A stretch of DNA of 64,000 nucleotides from Chloroflexota bacterium (GTDB lineage Bacteria; Chloroflexota; Anaerolineae; Anaerolineales; Villigracilaceae), in assembly GCA_016219545.1 (NCBI GenBank), contig JACRMH010000006.1, positions 55,014 through 119,013 of the forward strand, read 5' to 3'. The notes below the pieces were generated by a model. The model was given only the letters and a program-made list of their open reading frames with translations, had not been told where the DNA came from and did no database searches. The position numbers and the translations under genes are program-made. Shown here in pieces: positions 1 through 8,367 of the stretch; positions within the stretch are counted from its first letter, which is position 1; every line of letters starts with the position of its first letter.

Positions 1-28
1 ATTTTGTTTTGACCACAGGTTAATAAAC

Positions 29-57
29 GTAGGGGCGCAGCCTTGCTGCGTCTCTAC
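29..57. repeat. GTAGGGGCG-type palindromic repeat
   Basis: Arms at 29-41 and 45-57 pair over 13 bp (two G-U pairs) around a 3-nt loop. The word GTAGGGGCG also starts hairpins at 19291 and 43891, so this is one copy of a dispersed intergenic family. It lies just upstream of the permease and may end transcription from the gene before the window. Confidence 0.7.
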
Positions 58-88
58 GGGCAAATAAAAACCAAAAGAGGAGAATGTT

Positions 89-1714
89 ATGAGCGACTTA
101 TTTGTTCGTAAGGCGACTGGTCTGGTACGGTCATGGTCAGTCATGGACGCGTTTGTTTACGCGTTGTTCTCGATCAACCTGATCACCCTCGGTTTGTACA
201 GCTTTAGTCAGATGTACTACTTCGAGGGCGGCATGGTGAATGCCCTCATCATCAGCGCGATCTTCATCTTCTTTGAAGTGGTTGTGTATGCCGCGTTGAT
301 CTCTGTCATGCCCCGCTCCGGCGGTGACTATGTCTGGCAGAGCCGCATCCTTGGAGGCGCAGTCGGCTTCATCCTTGCAGTGACGGGTTGGTGGTTCATC
401 CTGTGGCTGTGGGTTCCATTGTATGGCGATATGTTCCGTCATATTGTGCTTGTGCCAATTTTGGGCATACTTGGCGCGAAAGATTTGGCGCTTTGGTTTG
501 CCGGCACTCAAACTGGCGCATTTACGGCCTCGATCCTTACCCTTGTGATCGTAAGCATCTTCATTGCACTCGGTATGAAGACTTACGCGCGCATTCAAAA
601 ATTCTCGTTCTATGGCGGCATGGTTGGGCTGGCCATCGTCATCGTTCTGCTTTTGATGGGTTCACCAGAGGCATTCAAGGCCGGGTTGGAAGCTAATGCC
701 ACTTCCATGTTTGGCGCGGCTCCCGGTGTCTATGATGCAACGGTCACATTGGGAACGAATGCCGGCGCGATCACACCCTTTAGCGGCGGATCATTGGCTT
801 TGGCATTCCTTGTCATCCCCTACATGGTCTTTTTCAACTTGTGGCCGAACTGGGGCGCGACCCTTTACGGTGAAGTACGCGGCGCGACCGATTTCAAACG
901 CAACGTCTCCGGCATGGGCTGGGCCCTTGGTGTGACCACCTTGCTGGCCATCGTTTTGCTGTTTGCCATCAAGAAGACTATCGGCTGGGAATTTTATGTT
1001 CAGTCCGGCGGTGCATGGTGGAATTACGCCTGGGGTTACAGCACCGATGCCCCGGCGCTTCCTGTTTGGCCGTATCCGGCTTTGATGGCCGCATTCCTGA
1101 CAACCAATAAACTCGTGCAGCTCGTAGTCGTGGTTTTGATGAGTCTCTGGTGGTTTGGTTGGAGCGGAACAGTATTCCTTTCCTCAACTCGTGTGATCTT
1201 CGCCGCCGCCTTTGACCGCCTTCTGCCCGAGTCGGTTGCAAAGATTGATGAGCGCACAGGCACACCGATTAACGCACTCTTGTTGATGATCGTTCCGTCC
1301 GTTGTTGTGGCCTATCTATTTGCGTATAACATTGCCAGTTTCCAATCGCTGACATTGTGCTCAACCCTGGTGATCGCGGTGACCTTCCTCGGCACCACTA
1401 TTTCAGCGATCATTCTGCCTTACACCAAACCTGACCTGTACAAAGCCTCGCCGATTGCCCAGTACAACATCTTTGGAATTCCATTGATCACCGTTGCCGG
1501 TCTGATCTTTGGCGGCTTCCTCGTCTACCTGTTGTATCAATGGATCATTGACCCGAATGGCTTGTATGGGATCGGGCTCAAGAATACGAGTTCCATTTAT
1601 TACATGCTCGGCAACTACGTTCTTGCCGCGATCATTTACTTTGGGTTCAAAGCCTATCGCAAGAGCAAGGGCATTGACCTCAATAAGGTTCAGGCTGAAA
1701 TTCCGGTTGAATAA
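89..1714 (+). CDS. APC superfamily amino acid permease
   Basis: A 541-residue, strongly hydrophobic protein with about twelve predicted membrane helices, which fits secondary transporters of the amino acid-polyamine-organocation (APC) superfamily. The N-terminus contains helix 1 with SINLITLGLYSF and then the conserved-looking stretch MPRSGGDYVWQSR around residues 74-86, which resembles the TM2-TM3 region of APC permeases. It probably moves an amino acid or related amine across the cytoplasmic membrane; the substrate cannot be read from the sequence. The start at 89 is supported by AGAGGAG at 76-82. The gene is followed by a perfect hairpin, so it is probably transcribed alone. A nucleobase or other cation symporter is a less likely alternative. 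Confidence 0.85.
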   Translation: MSDLFVRKATGLVRSWSVMDAFVYALFSINLITLGLYSFSQMYYFEGGMVNALIISAIFIFFEVVVYAALISVMPRSGGDYVWQSRILGGAVGFILAVTGWWFILWLWVPLYGDMFRHIVLVPILGILGAKDLALWFAGTQTGAFTASILTLVIVSIFIALGMKTYARIQKFSFYGGMVGLAIVIVLLLMGSPEAFKAGLEANATSMFGAAPGVYDATVTLGTNAGAITPFSGGSLALAFLVIPYMVFFNLWPNWGATLYGEVRGATDFKRNVSGMGWALGVTTLLAIVLLFAIKKTIGWEFYVQSGGAWWNYAWGYSTDAPALPVWPYPALMAAFLTTNKLVQLVVVVLMSLWWFGWSGTVFLSSTRVIFAAAFDRLLPESVAKIDERTGTPINALLLMIVPSVVVAYLFAYNIASFQSLTLCSTLVIAVTFLGTTISAIILPYTKPDLYKASPIAQYNIFGIPLITVAGLIFGGFLVYLLYQWIIDPNGLYGIGLKNTSSIYYMLGNYVLAAIIYFGFKAYRKSKGIDLNKVQAEIPVE

Positions 1715-1727
1715 TTTGTAAACAATA

Positions 1728-1760
1728 AAGTGACAGTCACCTCGCAGGTGACTGTCACTT
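1728..1760. terminator. GTGACAGTCAC palindrome, probable terminator/repeat
   Basis: A perfect 15-bp inverted repeat (1728-1742 and 1746-1760) with a 3-nt loop lies directly after the permease stop. The same core word GTGACAGTCAC forms the stem of a second hairpin at 34561-34607. It is therefore a dispersed repeat that may also act as a terminator, although no strong T-run follows. Confidence 0.7.
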
Positions 1761-1778
1761 GTTTCTTAAGGTGAACGC

Positions 1779-2528
1779 ATGGCGATGACATCACAGGAAA
1801 TGCTGGCGGAAATGAACCGCCTGGTAAGCGCGGCGGAGGCGAAGAATATTCAAGTCCGCGCGATCGGCGGGTTGGCGGTACGGCTGCATGATAAATTTGG
1901 GCATCCGTTATTCGTCCGCGAATTCGCCGACCTGGATGTGGTTGTCGCCAAAAAACAGCGGCGCGAGTTTGAAGTCTTTATGCCGGAAGCAGGATACAGC
2001 CCCGATAAACAGTTCAACATCTTGAACGGCTCGGAGCGGCAAATTTACAACGATGAAAAACGCGGACTTAAAGTAGATGTCTTCGTCGGTGATTTTGTGA
2101 TGTGCCATAAAATTCCACTGGAGAACCGTCTTAAGGCAGACCCGGTCACGATCCCATTGGCGGAATTGCTGCTTTCCAAAGCACAGATCCTTGAGCTCAA
2201 TCGCAAGGACGCGCTTGATATTTCATCCATTTTGTTCAATAATGAAACTGGCAATGACGACTCAAGTATTAACTTGCATGTGATCGCCCAGTTGTGCAGC
2301 GCCGAGTGGGGATTATTTAAAACAGTATCTATAAACCTGGAGCGGGTAATTGCGATTATTGGACAGGAATCCGCGATGACCCAGGCAGAACGCGATCTCG
2401 TGATCAACCGCGCGCAGTCCATCTTGAAGACCTTCGAGGCTATGCCCAAGCCGATCGCATGGCAATTGCGTGACCGCGTCGGCACGCGCGTTAAATGGTA
2501 TATTGAAGTGGAAGAAGTGGATCTATAA
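1779..2528 (+). CDS. nucleotidyltransferase-fold protein
   Basis: A 249-residue soluble protein. Residues about 28-52 carry a GG motif (AIGGLAVRLH) and then a D-L-D-V-V-V stretch, the arrangement seen in the Pol-beta/MNT-like nucleotidyltransferase fold. A later acidic strand (KVDVFVGDF, about residues 99-107) could supply the third metal ligand. These features match proteins annotated as AbiEii-like or minimal nucleotidyltransferases, but I cannot place it in a specific family. No partner antitoxin or HEPN gene is adjacent, so a toxin-antitoxin role is not supported. The start ATG at 1779 follows AAGGTGA at 1768-1774. Function is inferred from fold motifs only. Confidence 0.6.
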   Translation: MAMTSQEMLAEMNRLVSAAEAKNIQVRAIGGLAVRLHDKFGHPLFVREFADLDVVVAKKQRREFEVFMPEAGYSPDKQFNILNGSERQIYNDEKRGLKVDVFVGDFVMCHKIPLENRLKADPVTIPLAELLLSKAQILELNRKDALDISSILFNNETGNDDSSINLHVIAQLCSAEWGLFKTVSINLERVIAIIGQESAMTQAERDLVINRAQSILKTFEAMPKPIAWQLRDRVGTRVKWYIEVEEVDL

Positions 2529-2535
2529 AGATAAG

Positions 2536-2694
2536 ATGAAAAAGAAAATCAGGTTTTTTCTGGCTGTACTTATTCTTGCAATTTCGATCTCACTTTTAGT
2601 GTGGGGATATGCGCCGAATCCGCGCGAGGTTCAGACTCGGGATATCCAGCCGGTTGAAATGCAGTTGCAGACTCCTTTACCGGTTCTTCCATAA
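2536..2694 (+). CDS. small membrane-anchored peptide, 52 aa
   Basis: A short reading frame starts with a lysine-rich N-terminus (MKKKIRFF) and one hydrophobic helix (residues 6-24), followed by a short polar, proline-rich tail. It begins seven bases after the nucleotidyltransferase stop and ends 14 bases before the next gene, so it sits in a tight three-gene run. It is probably a single-pass membrane or secreted peptide. I recognise no family. AAAGATAAG just upstream is a weak ribosome site. Confidence 0.45.
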   Translation: MKKKIRFFLAVLILAISISLLVWGYAPNPREVQTRDIQPVEMQLQTPLPVLP

Positions 2695-2708
2695 CGGATG
2701 GCTGTCGC

Positions 2709-3440
2709 ATGACCGAACGACTTTTTTCTCCCCGTAACATTTTCATCCTATCCGCAGCGTTGATGTTGATCCTCGCATCTATTGCGTGCGCAAGCGGATC
2801 ATCTTCCGCGCCTGCCCCTGCTGCTCCTGTTTCTACACAACCTGTTGTAGCGCTCACGTCCCAGCCGACTCAAATCGCCGCTGCCCCAGCCATTCCAGAA
2901 ACCCGCCGACTCACTTTGGAGTTCCCGCCCAAAATGCGCGCCGGCGTGGAAAGCGATATTGTCCGCTTAACTTTGGAAGTGGATGATCTTGGCAACATCA
3001 CACCCACTGCAGAGATTAATGGCAATGTGATCGTGGGGGAGACCGTTCAAGTCCCTGATCTATATGAAACGCACAACGTCACAGCCGAGGCGAGACTCGA
3101 TCTGGCGGGCATGGAAGTCCAGCCTCCCGATTCTATTTTTGAGCCAATGTCGCGCGGGCAATCTGTTACGTTTTTGTGGAGTGTCCGTCCGCAGGAAGTG
3201 GGGAAGTATCGCGGCACGGCCTGGCTGCATTTGGTCTTTAGAAACAAGTCAACGGGGGAAGAAAGCCGAATTGCCCTATCAGCCCAAACCGTCGAGATCG
3301 AAGCGGTGGATTTCTTCGGGCTATCGGTCAATGTGGCGCGCACATCCGGCGTGATCGGGTCCGTTGTTGGGGGCGTGGTCGGTTTCCCGTTCATCGAGGA
3401 TATACTAAAATTCCTGTTCAAGAGGAGAAAACAAAAATAG
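2709..3440 (+). CDS. putative lipoprotein with C-terminal membrane helix
   Basis: A 243-residue protein. The N-terminus is a signal sequence with a lipobox-like LASIAC (Cys about residue 27), followed by an Ala/Pro/Thr-rich linker. The middle (about 60-205) looks like an all-beta extracellular domain (LTLEVDDLGNITPTAEING). Near the C-terminus a glycine-rich hydrophobic segment (GVIGSVVGGVVGF) is followed by a basic tail (LFKRRKQK), consistent with a second anchor. It therefore seems to be held at the outer face of the membrane at both ends. The central layout resembles bacterial proteins with a Thr-rich linker and beta domain, but I do not recognise the family. It follows the small peptide closely and may be cotranscribed with it. 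Confidence 0.6.
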   Translation: MTERLFSPRNIFILSAALMLILASIACASGSSSAPAPAAPVSTQPVVALTSQPTQIAAAPAIPETRRLTLEFPPKMRAGVESDIVRLTLEVDDLGNITPTAEINGNVIVGETVQVPDLYETHNVTAEARLDLAGMEVQPPDSIFEPMSRGQSVTFLWSVRPQEVGKYRGTAWLHLVFRNKSTGEESRIALSAQTVEIEAVDFFGLSVNVARTSGVIGSVVGGVVGFPFIEDILKFLFKRRKQK

Positions 3441-3489
3441 CCATTATTACCATAAATGGGGAAATATATGACGAATATCACCCTTTAAA

Positions 3490-3533
3490 TTGACATGCTA
3501 TCCTTAGGACGGGTTTGTTCTATATGGTACAAT
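3490..3533 (+). promoter_or_regulatory. possible nuoA promoter
   Basis: A TTGACA box lies at 3490-3495 and a TACAAT box at 3528-3533. They are 32 bp apart, so they do not form one standard promoter. TACAAT is the likelier -10 because it resembles those used elsewhere in the window; its transcript would carry a leader of about 30 nt before nuoA. Confidence 0.35.
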
Positions 3534-3571
3534 TTTCGCGCTTACAAGACTATTTAAGACGGAGAATAGAG

Positions 3572-3925
3572 ATGAACGAGTGGCTTTATGTTGGCTTGTT
3601 TTTTATCGTTGGGTTGATCATCCCTGTTGGCGCGATCGGCATCGGTTTCTTGCTCGGACCCAAGAAGCCCAACCCCATTAAACAATCAACTTATGAATGC
3701 GGTATCGAACCAGTTGGTGAAGGCTGGGTGCAGTTCAAGGCGCAGTATTATATTTTTGCGCTGGTCTTCCTTGTGTTCGATGTTGAATCGATCTTCCTTT
3801 TCCCCTGGGCTGTGAGACTTGGCCAATTGGGAATGTTCGCCGTTGTGGAAGGCATTATTTTCATCCTCATCCTTGTCGCCGGGCTTGTTTACACATGGCG
3901 CAAGGGGATGTTGGAGTGGGCATAA
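3572..3925 (+). CDS. nuoA: NADH-quinone oxidoreductase subunit A
   Basis: NuoA is a three-helix subunit of complex I at the junction of membrane and peripheral arms. The 117-residue length is normal. The family signature is present: the loop KQSTYECGIEPVGEGW after helix 1, with its conserved Cys in a CG-E-P context, then FKAQYYIFALVFLVFDVESIFLFPW, with the conserved acidic residues of helix 2. The start at 3572 (MNEWLYVG) is chosen over an upstream start because a purine-rich site (ACGGAGAATAGAG) precedes it and the N-terminus matches NuoA. It is separated from nuoH by a terminator. In most bacteria nuoBCD follow nuoA; here they do not. Confidence 0.95.
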   Translation: MNEWLYVGLFFIVGLIIPVGAIGIGFLLGPKKPNPIKQSTYECGIEPVGEGWVQFKAQYYIFALVFLVFDVESIFLFPWAVRLGQLGMFAVVEGIIFILILVAGLVYTWRKGMLEWA

Positions 3926-3945
3926 TTTTTTAGGTTAATAATGAG

Positions 3946-3981
3946 AAGGCTGATTGGATCTTTCCATTCAGCCTTTTCTTT
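3946..3981 (+). terminator. intrinsic terminator after nuoA
   Basis: Arms at 3946-3958 and 3963-3975 pair over 13 bp with one mismatch around TCTT, followed by TTCTTTG. It lies between nuoA and nuoH, so nuoA may form its own transcript or read through only partly. Confidence 0.75.
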
Positions 3982-4047
3982 GTGTAAAGCAGGTAAATTT
4001 TCGCGGGCGAATTTCAGATTCGCCCTGCAGATTTACAGGAGTAACTT

Positions 4048-5244
4048 ATGAATTTTTGGAATGACCCTCTTAAAGTAGCCGCAGATTGGCTGACGGGCAT
4101 TTTCACCGGCTGGGGTATGAACACAGTCGTTGCGAATGTGCTGGTGGCCTTCCTCGGCATACTCATGCTCATCACCATTTTGATGGTGATCGACATCTTC
4201 CTGGTCTGGATCGAACGCAAGGTGGTGGCCCGCTTCCAGGACCGCATCGGGCCGAATCGTCTCGGACCTTTCGGCTTGATCCAGCCTTTCGCTGACATCA
4301 TCAAGCTGATGATCAAGGAAGACACCACCCCCGACCATGCGGACAAGTTCGTGTACAACATCGCGCCCATGCTTTCGATGATGTCCGTGCTGATCCTTTG
4401 GGCGGTTGTACCGCTTGCTCCCGTTATGCTGGGCGTGGACTTGAACATTGGCGCGCTCTTCATTATCGCCGCCGGTTCGATTGGCACGCTCTCCATTATT
4501 ATGGCGGGCTGGTCATCGAACAATAAATTCTCGGTGATCGGCGCTTTCCGTCAGGTGGCTGTGATGGTCTCCTTTGAAGTGCCGATGCTTGCGGTTCTGC
4601 TCATCCCGACCATCTTTGCAGGTTCGATGGGCATCAATGCGATCATCCAAAGCCAGAACATCTGGTTCGTTTGGCTTTCGCCTCTGGCTGCAGTGATCTT
4701 CATGATCGCGGCCATCGCAGAATTGGGACGCGCCCCGTTCGATCTCGCCGAAGGCGAATCTGAACTGGTCTCCGGTTACAACATCGAATATTCCGGCATG
4801 AAGTTCGGCATGTTCTATGCGGGCGAATTGCTGCACGCTTTTACATTCGGCGGCTTCTGGTCCATTATGTTCTTTGGCGGCTATCGCTTCTTTGGGTTGG
4901 AATTGGTCAGTCCCTTCCTTGCGATCGCGATCATCCTGTTCAAGGCGATGGTCGGATATTGGATCATCATGTGGGTCAAATACACTGTGATGCGTATCCG
5001 TATTGACCAGATGCTGGCCTTCAATTGGAAATTCCTGACGCCGGTTGCCTTCGTGCTCGTAATGGTCACGGCGCTGATGAATACACTTCTGCGCGGCGCC
5101 CCGAGCTGGCTCTTCATTACAGGTATGCTTTTATCGAATGTTATCGTGGCATGGGTGTCTTTGGAAATTGTCCGCTCTGTGAGCCGCAAGGAACGCGAAC
5201 GGGTGGAAGGACCCAAGCAGGTTGTTGCGGAGGCCCATCACTAA
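4048..5244 (+). CDS. nuoH: NADH-quinone oxidoreductase subunit H
   Basis: NuoH forms the heel of the complex I membrane arm and contributes to the quinone chamber. This 398-residue copy is somewhat longer than common homologues because of its N-terminal stretch and a charged tail (SRKERERVEGPKQ). Signature regions are intact: RIGPNRLGPFGLIQPFADIIKL around residues 68-89 and the acidic loop APFDLAEGESELVSGYNIEYSGM around 229-251, which lines the quinone pathway. ATG at 4048 follows ACAGGAGTAAC. nuoI normally follows nuoH; here nuoJ follows after 15 bp and nuoI is missing from the window. Confidence 0.95.
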   Translation: MNFWNDPLKVAADWLTGIFTGWGMNTVVANVLVAFLGILMLITILMVIDIFLVWIERKVVARFQDRIGPNRLGPFGLIQPFADIIKLMIKEDTTPDHADKFVYNIAPMLSMMSVLILWAVVPLAPVMLGVDLNIGALFIIAAGSIGTLSIIMAGWSSNNKFSVIGAFRQVAVMVSFEVPMLAVLLIPTIFAGSMGINAIIQSQNIWFVWLSPLAAVIFMIAAIAELGRAPFDLAEGESELVSGYNIEYSGMKFGMFYAGELLHAFTFGGFWSIMFFGGYRFFGLELVSPFLAIAIILFKAMVGYWIIMWVKYTVMRIRIDQMLAFNWKFLTPVAFVLVMVTALMNTLLRGAPSWLFITGMLLSNVIVAWVSLEIVRSVSRKERERVEGPKQVVAEAHH

Positions 5245-5259
5245 ATGGGATGATGAAAT

Positions 5260-5769
5260 ATGACTGGTGAACAAATCTTTTTCCTGATCGTTGGAATAGT
5301 CACACTCATTTCTGGTCTGATGGTTGTGACCGTTCGTAATCTTATCCACGCGGCCTTGTGGCTGGTGGCGACACTGTTCGGTGTGGCGATGATCTATGCC
5401 ATTCTCAACGCTGGCTTTTTGGCGGTTGTGCAGGTGGTGGTTTACATCGGCGCGATAGCGATCCTCTTCATCTTTGCGGTCATGTTGACCCGCCGTCAGG
5501 CGGCGGAAACTGGCGCGTCTGTGAACTCGAATTGGTGGCTGGGCGCTATTGCGGCTGTGGCAACCTTTGCGGGCTTGTTCTTCCTCCTAAAGAGTTGGAG
5601 CGGCTTCTCGAAAACAGCAGCAGCCATCCCGTCTGGTTTTGATGCGGTCAATCAGTTGGGCGATGCCTTAACTTCGGCAAACGGATATGTCCTGCCGTTC
5701 GAAGTTGCGTCCGTTCTATTGTTGGCGGCATTAGTTGGCGCGGTCTATCTCGCGTTCAATAAGAAATAG
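5260..5769 (+). CDS. nuoJ: NADH-quinone oxidoreductase subunit J
   Basis: NuoJ is a five-helix membrane subunit whose third helix is part of the coupling path from the quinone site to the antiporter-like subunits. The 169-residue protein has the conserved sequence VTVRNLIHAALWLVATLFGVA and then the helix 3 region AVVQVVVYIGAIAILFIFAVML with the typical VYIGAI core. It lies 15 bp after nuoH and 6 bp before nuoK, and is translated from ATG at 5260. Nothing is unusual in the sequence; context and motif agree. Confidence 0.93.
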   Translation: MTGEQIFFLIVGIVTLISGLMVVTVRNLIHAALWLVATLFGVAMIYAILNAGFLAVVQVVVYIGAIAILFIFAVMLTRRQAAETGASVNSNWWLGAIAAVATFAGLFFLLKSWSGFSKTAAAIPSGFDAVNQLGDALTSANGYVLPFEVASVLLLAALVGAVYLAFNKK

Positions 5770-5775
5770 GAGGCC

Positions 5776-6087
5776 TTGATGATCCCTCTTTCATGGTATC
5801 TCATTCTCGCGGCCGGACTGTTCAGCATTGGTCTGTTCGGCGTATTGGTCCGCAGGAACGCGGTTGCGATCTTGCTCGGCGTTGAACTGATGCTCAATGC
5901 GGTCAATATCAACCTGGTGGCTTTCTGGCGCTATGGAGATGTTGCGCTGATGGCCGGACAGGTCTTTGCGATCATTGTCTTCGCAGTTGCCGCAGCGGAA
6001 GTGGCTGTGGGTTTGGCTTTGGTAATTTCTGTTTATCGCCGTCGCAATACGGTGGTGGCGGAAGATCTTGATTTGTTGAAATGGTAG
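5776..6087 (+). CDS. nuoK: NADH-quinone oxidoreductase subunit K
   Basis: NuoK is a three-helix subunit related to MrpC that carries buried glutamates needed for proton movement. In this 103-residue copy both are visible: E37 in LLGVELMLNAVNINLVAFWR and E75 in AVAAAEVAVGLALV. A strong AGGAGG at 5768-5773 precedes two consecutive ATG codons (5779 and 5782 as start are both possible in principle; the first at 5779 is the second codon of the frame called here). The gene is tightly packed after nuoJ and is followed by an unusual hairpin before nuoL. Confidence 0.94.
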   Translation: MMIPLSWYLILAAGLFSIGLFGVLVRRNAVAILLGVELMLNAVNINLVAFWRYGDVALMAGQVFAIIVFAVAAAEVAVGLALVISVYRRRNTVVAEDLDLLKW

Positions 6088-6093
6088 AAATCG

Positions 6094-6143
6094 GTAATTA
6101 GTAAATGGTAATGACCATTCACCAATTACTAATTACTTTTTTT
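6094..6143 (+). terminator. AT-rich hairpin with T-run between nuoK and nuoL
   Basis: Arms GTAATTAGTAA (6094-6104) and its complement (6126-6136) pair perfectly, with an inner ATGGT/ACCAT stem, and seven T residues follow. The layout is that of an intrinsic terminator, but the stem is AT-rich. It is made of the GTAATTRGTAA filler words also seen at 59721. It could attenuate expression of nuoL and later genes. Confidence 0.5.
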
Positions 6144-6153
6144 CGGAGGCTTC

Positions 6154-8367
6154 ATGGCGACTGAAACATTAATTTGGTTAATCCCATTACCGCCCTTGCT
6201 CGCTTTCTTTTTGATCGTGTTGTTCACGAATAAAAATAAAGCCTTGAGTCATAGTGTGGCTGTGGGCGCGGCTTTCCTTTCATGGCTGGGTGCCATGATC
6301 GTGTTTGTACGCGCATTAGGTGTTGAACATTTTGGCAAGGAACCTTTCGCTGATGCAATCAATTGGCTGCCGACTGGCGTGACTGCGCCAGGCTCGACTG
6401 AGACGCTCTGGTTGAAGATCGGCGTGTTGATCGATCCGCTCTCTGCCGCAGTGTTGTTCTTCGTGGCGTGGACAGTGTTGATGATCTTCATCTATAGCGT
6501 TGGCTATCATAACTACGGTCAGCCCGCCGGCGATCACGATCACGCAGGTCTGCCGCCGCACGGCGCAACCGTTGAAGAACATGGACATAAGCACGTTGTC
6601 CCATCCATCGAACCGATGTACTCGCGCTTCTTTGCCTTCATTGGTTTGTTCGCCTTCGGCATGTATACGCTGGTGGTCTCAGATAACCTGCTCACACTCT
6701 TTGTGGGTTGGGAGATCATGGGCTTGTGTTCCTACTTGTTGATCGGTTTCTGGTTCGGTAAGGTCTCCGCACGCAATGCTGCCATCAAAGCCTTCATGAC
6801 CACCCGTATCGGCGATGTGTTCATGCTCTTGGGTATTGCCTTCCTTTATAAAGCGACCGGCACATTGACCTACCGTGAAATCTTCACGGAAGAAACCTTG
6901 CATTTGCTTTCTACAACCATTACCCCTGTCTTCGGTTTATCCGCTGCCGGGTTGATCGCCATCCTGCTCTTCATCGGCACGATAGGCAAATCGGCGCAAT
7001 TCCCATTGCATGTCTGGCTTCCGGACGCGATGGAAGGCCCGACCCCGGTCAGCGCCATGATCCATGCAGCCACGATGGTGTCGGCGGGTGTGTATGCGGT
7101 TATCCGCATGTTCCCTCTGCTCAGCGCCGGCTGGCATGACGGCGCAGCACTCACTCCCGCAATGACATTCGTTGCCTTCATCGGCGCGTTCACGGCCATC
7201 TTCGCCGCGACCATTGCCGTTGCGCAAAACGACATCAAACGCGTGTTGGCTTACTCGACAATTTCACAGCTCGGTTTCATGATCGCCGCCATCGGTATGG
7301 GTGCGTACATCGCCGCTGTCTTCCATCTTATTACTCACGCCTTCTTCAAGGCTTTACTCTTCCTGGGTTCCGGTTCCGTCATTCACGGCATGGAACATGG
7401 CGTTCTTCACACGGGCAATCATTCCGTTGACCCGCAGGATATGTTCAATATGGGCGGACTTCGCAAGAAGATGCCCGTCACATTCTGGACCTTCCTCATC
7501 GGCGGCTTTGCACTTTCCGGTTTCCCAATTGTCACTGCGGGCTTCTGGTCTAAGGATGAAATTCTCGCGGACGCTTTCGCCAATGGTCACATGGTCATCT
7601 TCATCACACTGGCAGTCGCTGCATTCATGACCGCCTTCTACACCATGCGTCAAATCACATTGACCTTCCTCGGCGAAGCCCGCACAAAAGAAGCGGAACA
7701 CGCTCAAGAGAACAAGTGGACAATGACCGCTCCGCTCGTTGTGCTTTCGGTCTTTGCCATAGGGTATGGCTGGGTCGGCATCCCCGAGCATTTCCCACTC
7801 CTCGGCGGACTCGTGCCAAACTGGTTCCATGAATTCGTCGGCGGCACTTTGGCTGAGCATCCTCCAGTTTTGGAATTCCGTTGGGAACCGCTTGTTACTT
7901 CACTTTTTGTCGCTCTTGGTGGTTTGGGACTCGGCTGGCTGGTCTATCGCAACGTCACCGAAAAAAATCCAGAACTCGATCCGATGAAGAAAGCTCTCGG
8001 TTTTATTCATACTTTGCTCAAGAACAAATATTATTTCGACGAAGCCTACAACTTCCTCTTCGTTCAACCTGCTTTGTGGTTCTCTGAGGTCTTCGTCTCC
8101 AAGTGGATGGACAAAGGCGTCATTGACGGCATCCTGCATATCTTTGGTCCCGCCACTGGCGGAATTGGTTACGCCATCCGCAACTGGTTTGATGTGCCGG
8201 TTGTCAATGAATTTTTCGGTGACGGTTCCGCCAATGTCACATACAGCATTGGCAAGAACCTGCGTCCCATTCAAACGGGTCGTATCCAGCAGTATCTCAT
8301 TCTGTCGTTGATCATCCTGGCGGTGATCGGCGGCTTGATCTTTGCATTGCTGGTTAGGAGCGCATAA
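6154..8367 (+). CDS. nuoL: NADH-quinone oxidoreductase subunit L
   Basis: NuoL is the distal antiporter-like, proton-pumping subunit with a long lateral helix. At 737 residues it is well above the roughly 610 of E. coli. Key residues are present: E187 in FVGWEIMGLCSYLLIGFW (TM5), K279 in GTIGKSAQFPLHVWLPDAM (TM7), and the GPTPVSAMIHAATMV signature. The extra length comes partly from a histidine-rich insert at residues 119-147 (seven His in 29 residues) in the loop before helix 4, and from a long C-terminal region. GGAGG at 6145-6149 precedes ATG 6154. The stop overlaps the nuoM start (TAATG), which implies translational coupling. Confidence 0.95.
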   Translation: MATETLIWLIPLPPLLAFFLIVLFTNKNKALSHSVAVGAAFLSWLGAMIVFVRALGVEHFGKEPFADAINWLPTGVTAPGSTETLWLKIGVLIDPLSAAVLFFVAWTVLMIFIYSVGYHNYGQPAGDHDHAGLPPHGATVEEHGHKHVVPSIEPMYSRFFAFIGLFAFGMYTLVVSDNLLTLFVGWEIMGLCSYLLIGFWFGKVSARNAAIKAFMTTRIGDVFMLLGIAFLYKATGTLTYREIFTEETLHLLSTTITPVFGLSAAGLIAILLFIGTIGKSAQFPLHVWLPDAMEGPTPVSAMIHAATMVSAGVYAVIRMFPLLSAGWHDGAALTPAMTFVAFIGAFTAIFAATIAVAQNDIKRVLAYSTISQLGFMIAAIGMGAYIAAVFHLITHAFFKALLFLGSGSVIHGMEHGVLHTGNHSVDPQDMFNMGGLRKKMPVTFWTFLIGGFALSGFPIVTAGFWSKDEILADAFANGHMVIFITLAVAAFMTAFYTMRQITLTFLGEARTKEAEHAQENKWTMTAPLVVLSVFAIGYGWVGIPEHFPLLGGLVPNWFHEFVGGTLAEHPPVLEFRWEPLVTSLFVALGGLGLGWLVYRNVTEKNPELDPMKKALGFIHTLLKNKYYFDEAYNFLFVQPALWFSEVFVSKWMDKGVIDGILHIFGPATGGIGYAIRNWFDVPVVNEFFGDGSANVTYSIGKNLRPIQTGRIQQYLILSLIILAVIGGLIFALLVRSA

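Noticed and set aside
1779..2528. AbiE-type toxin-antitoxin or abortive infection system
   Set aside because: Only the nucleotidyltransferase-like motifs are seen and no antitoxin partner is adjacent.
3490..3518. TTGACA at 3490 as a standard nuoA promoter
   Set aside because: No -10-like box occurs 16-19 bp downstream; the nearest good one is 32 bp away.
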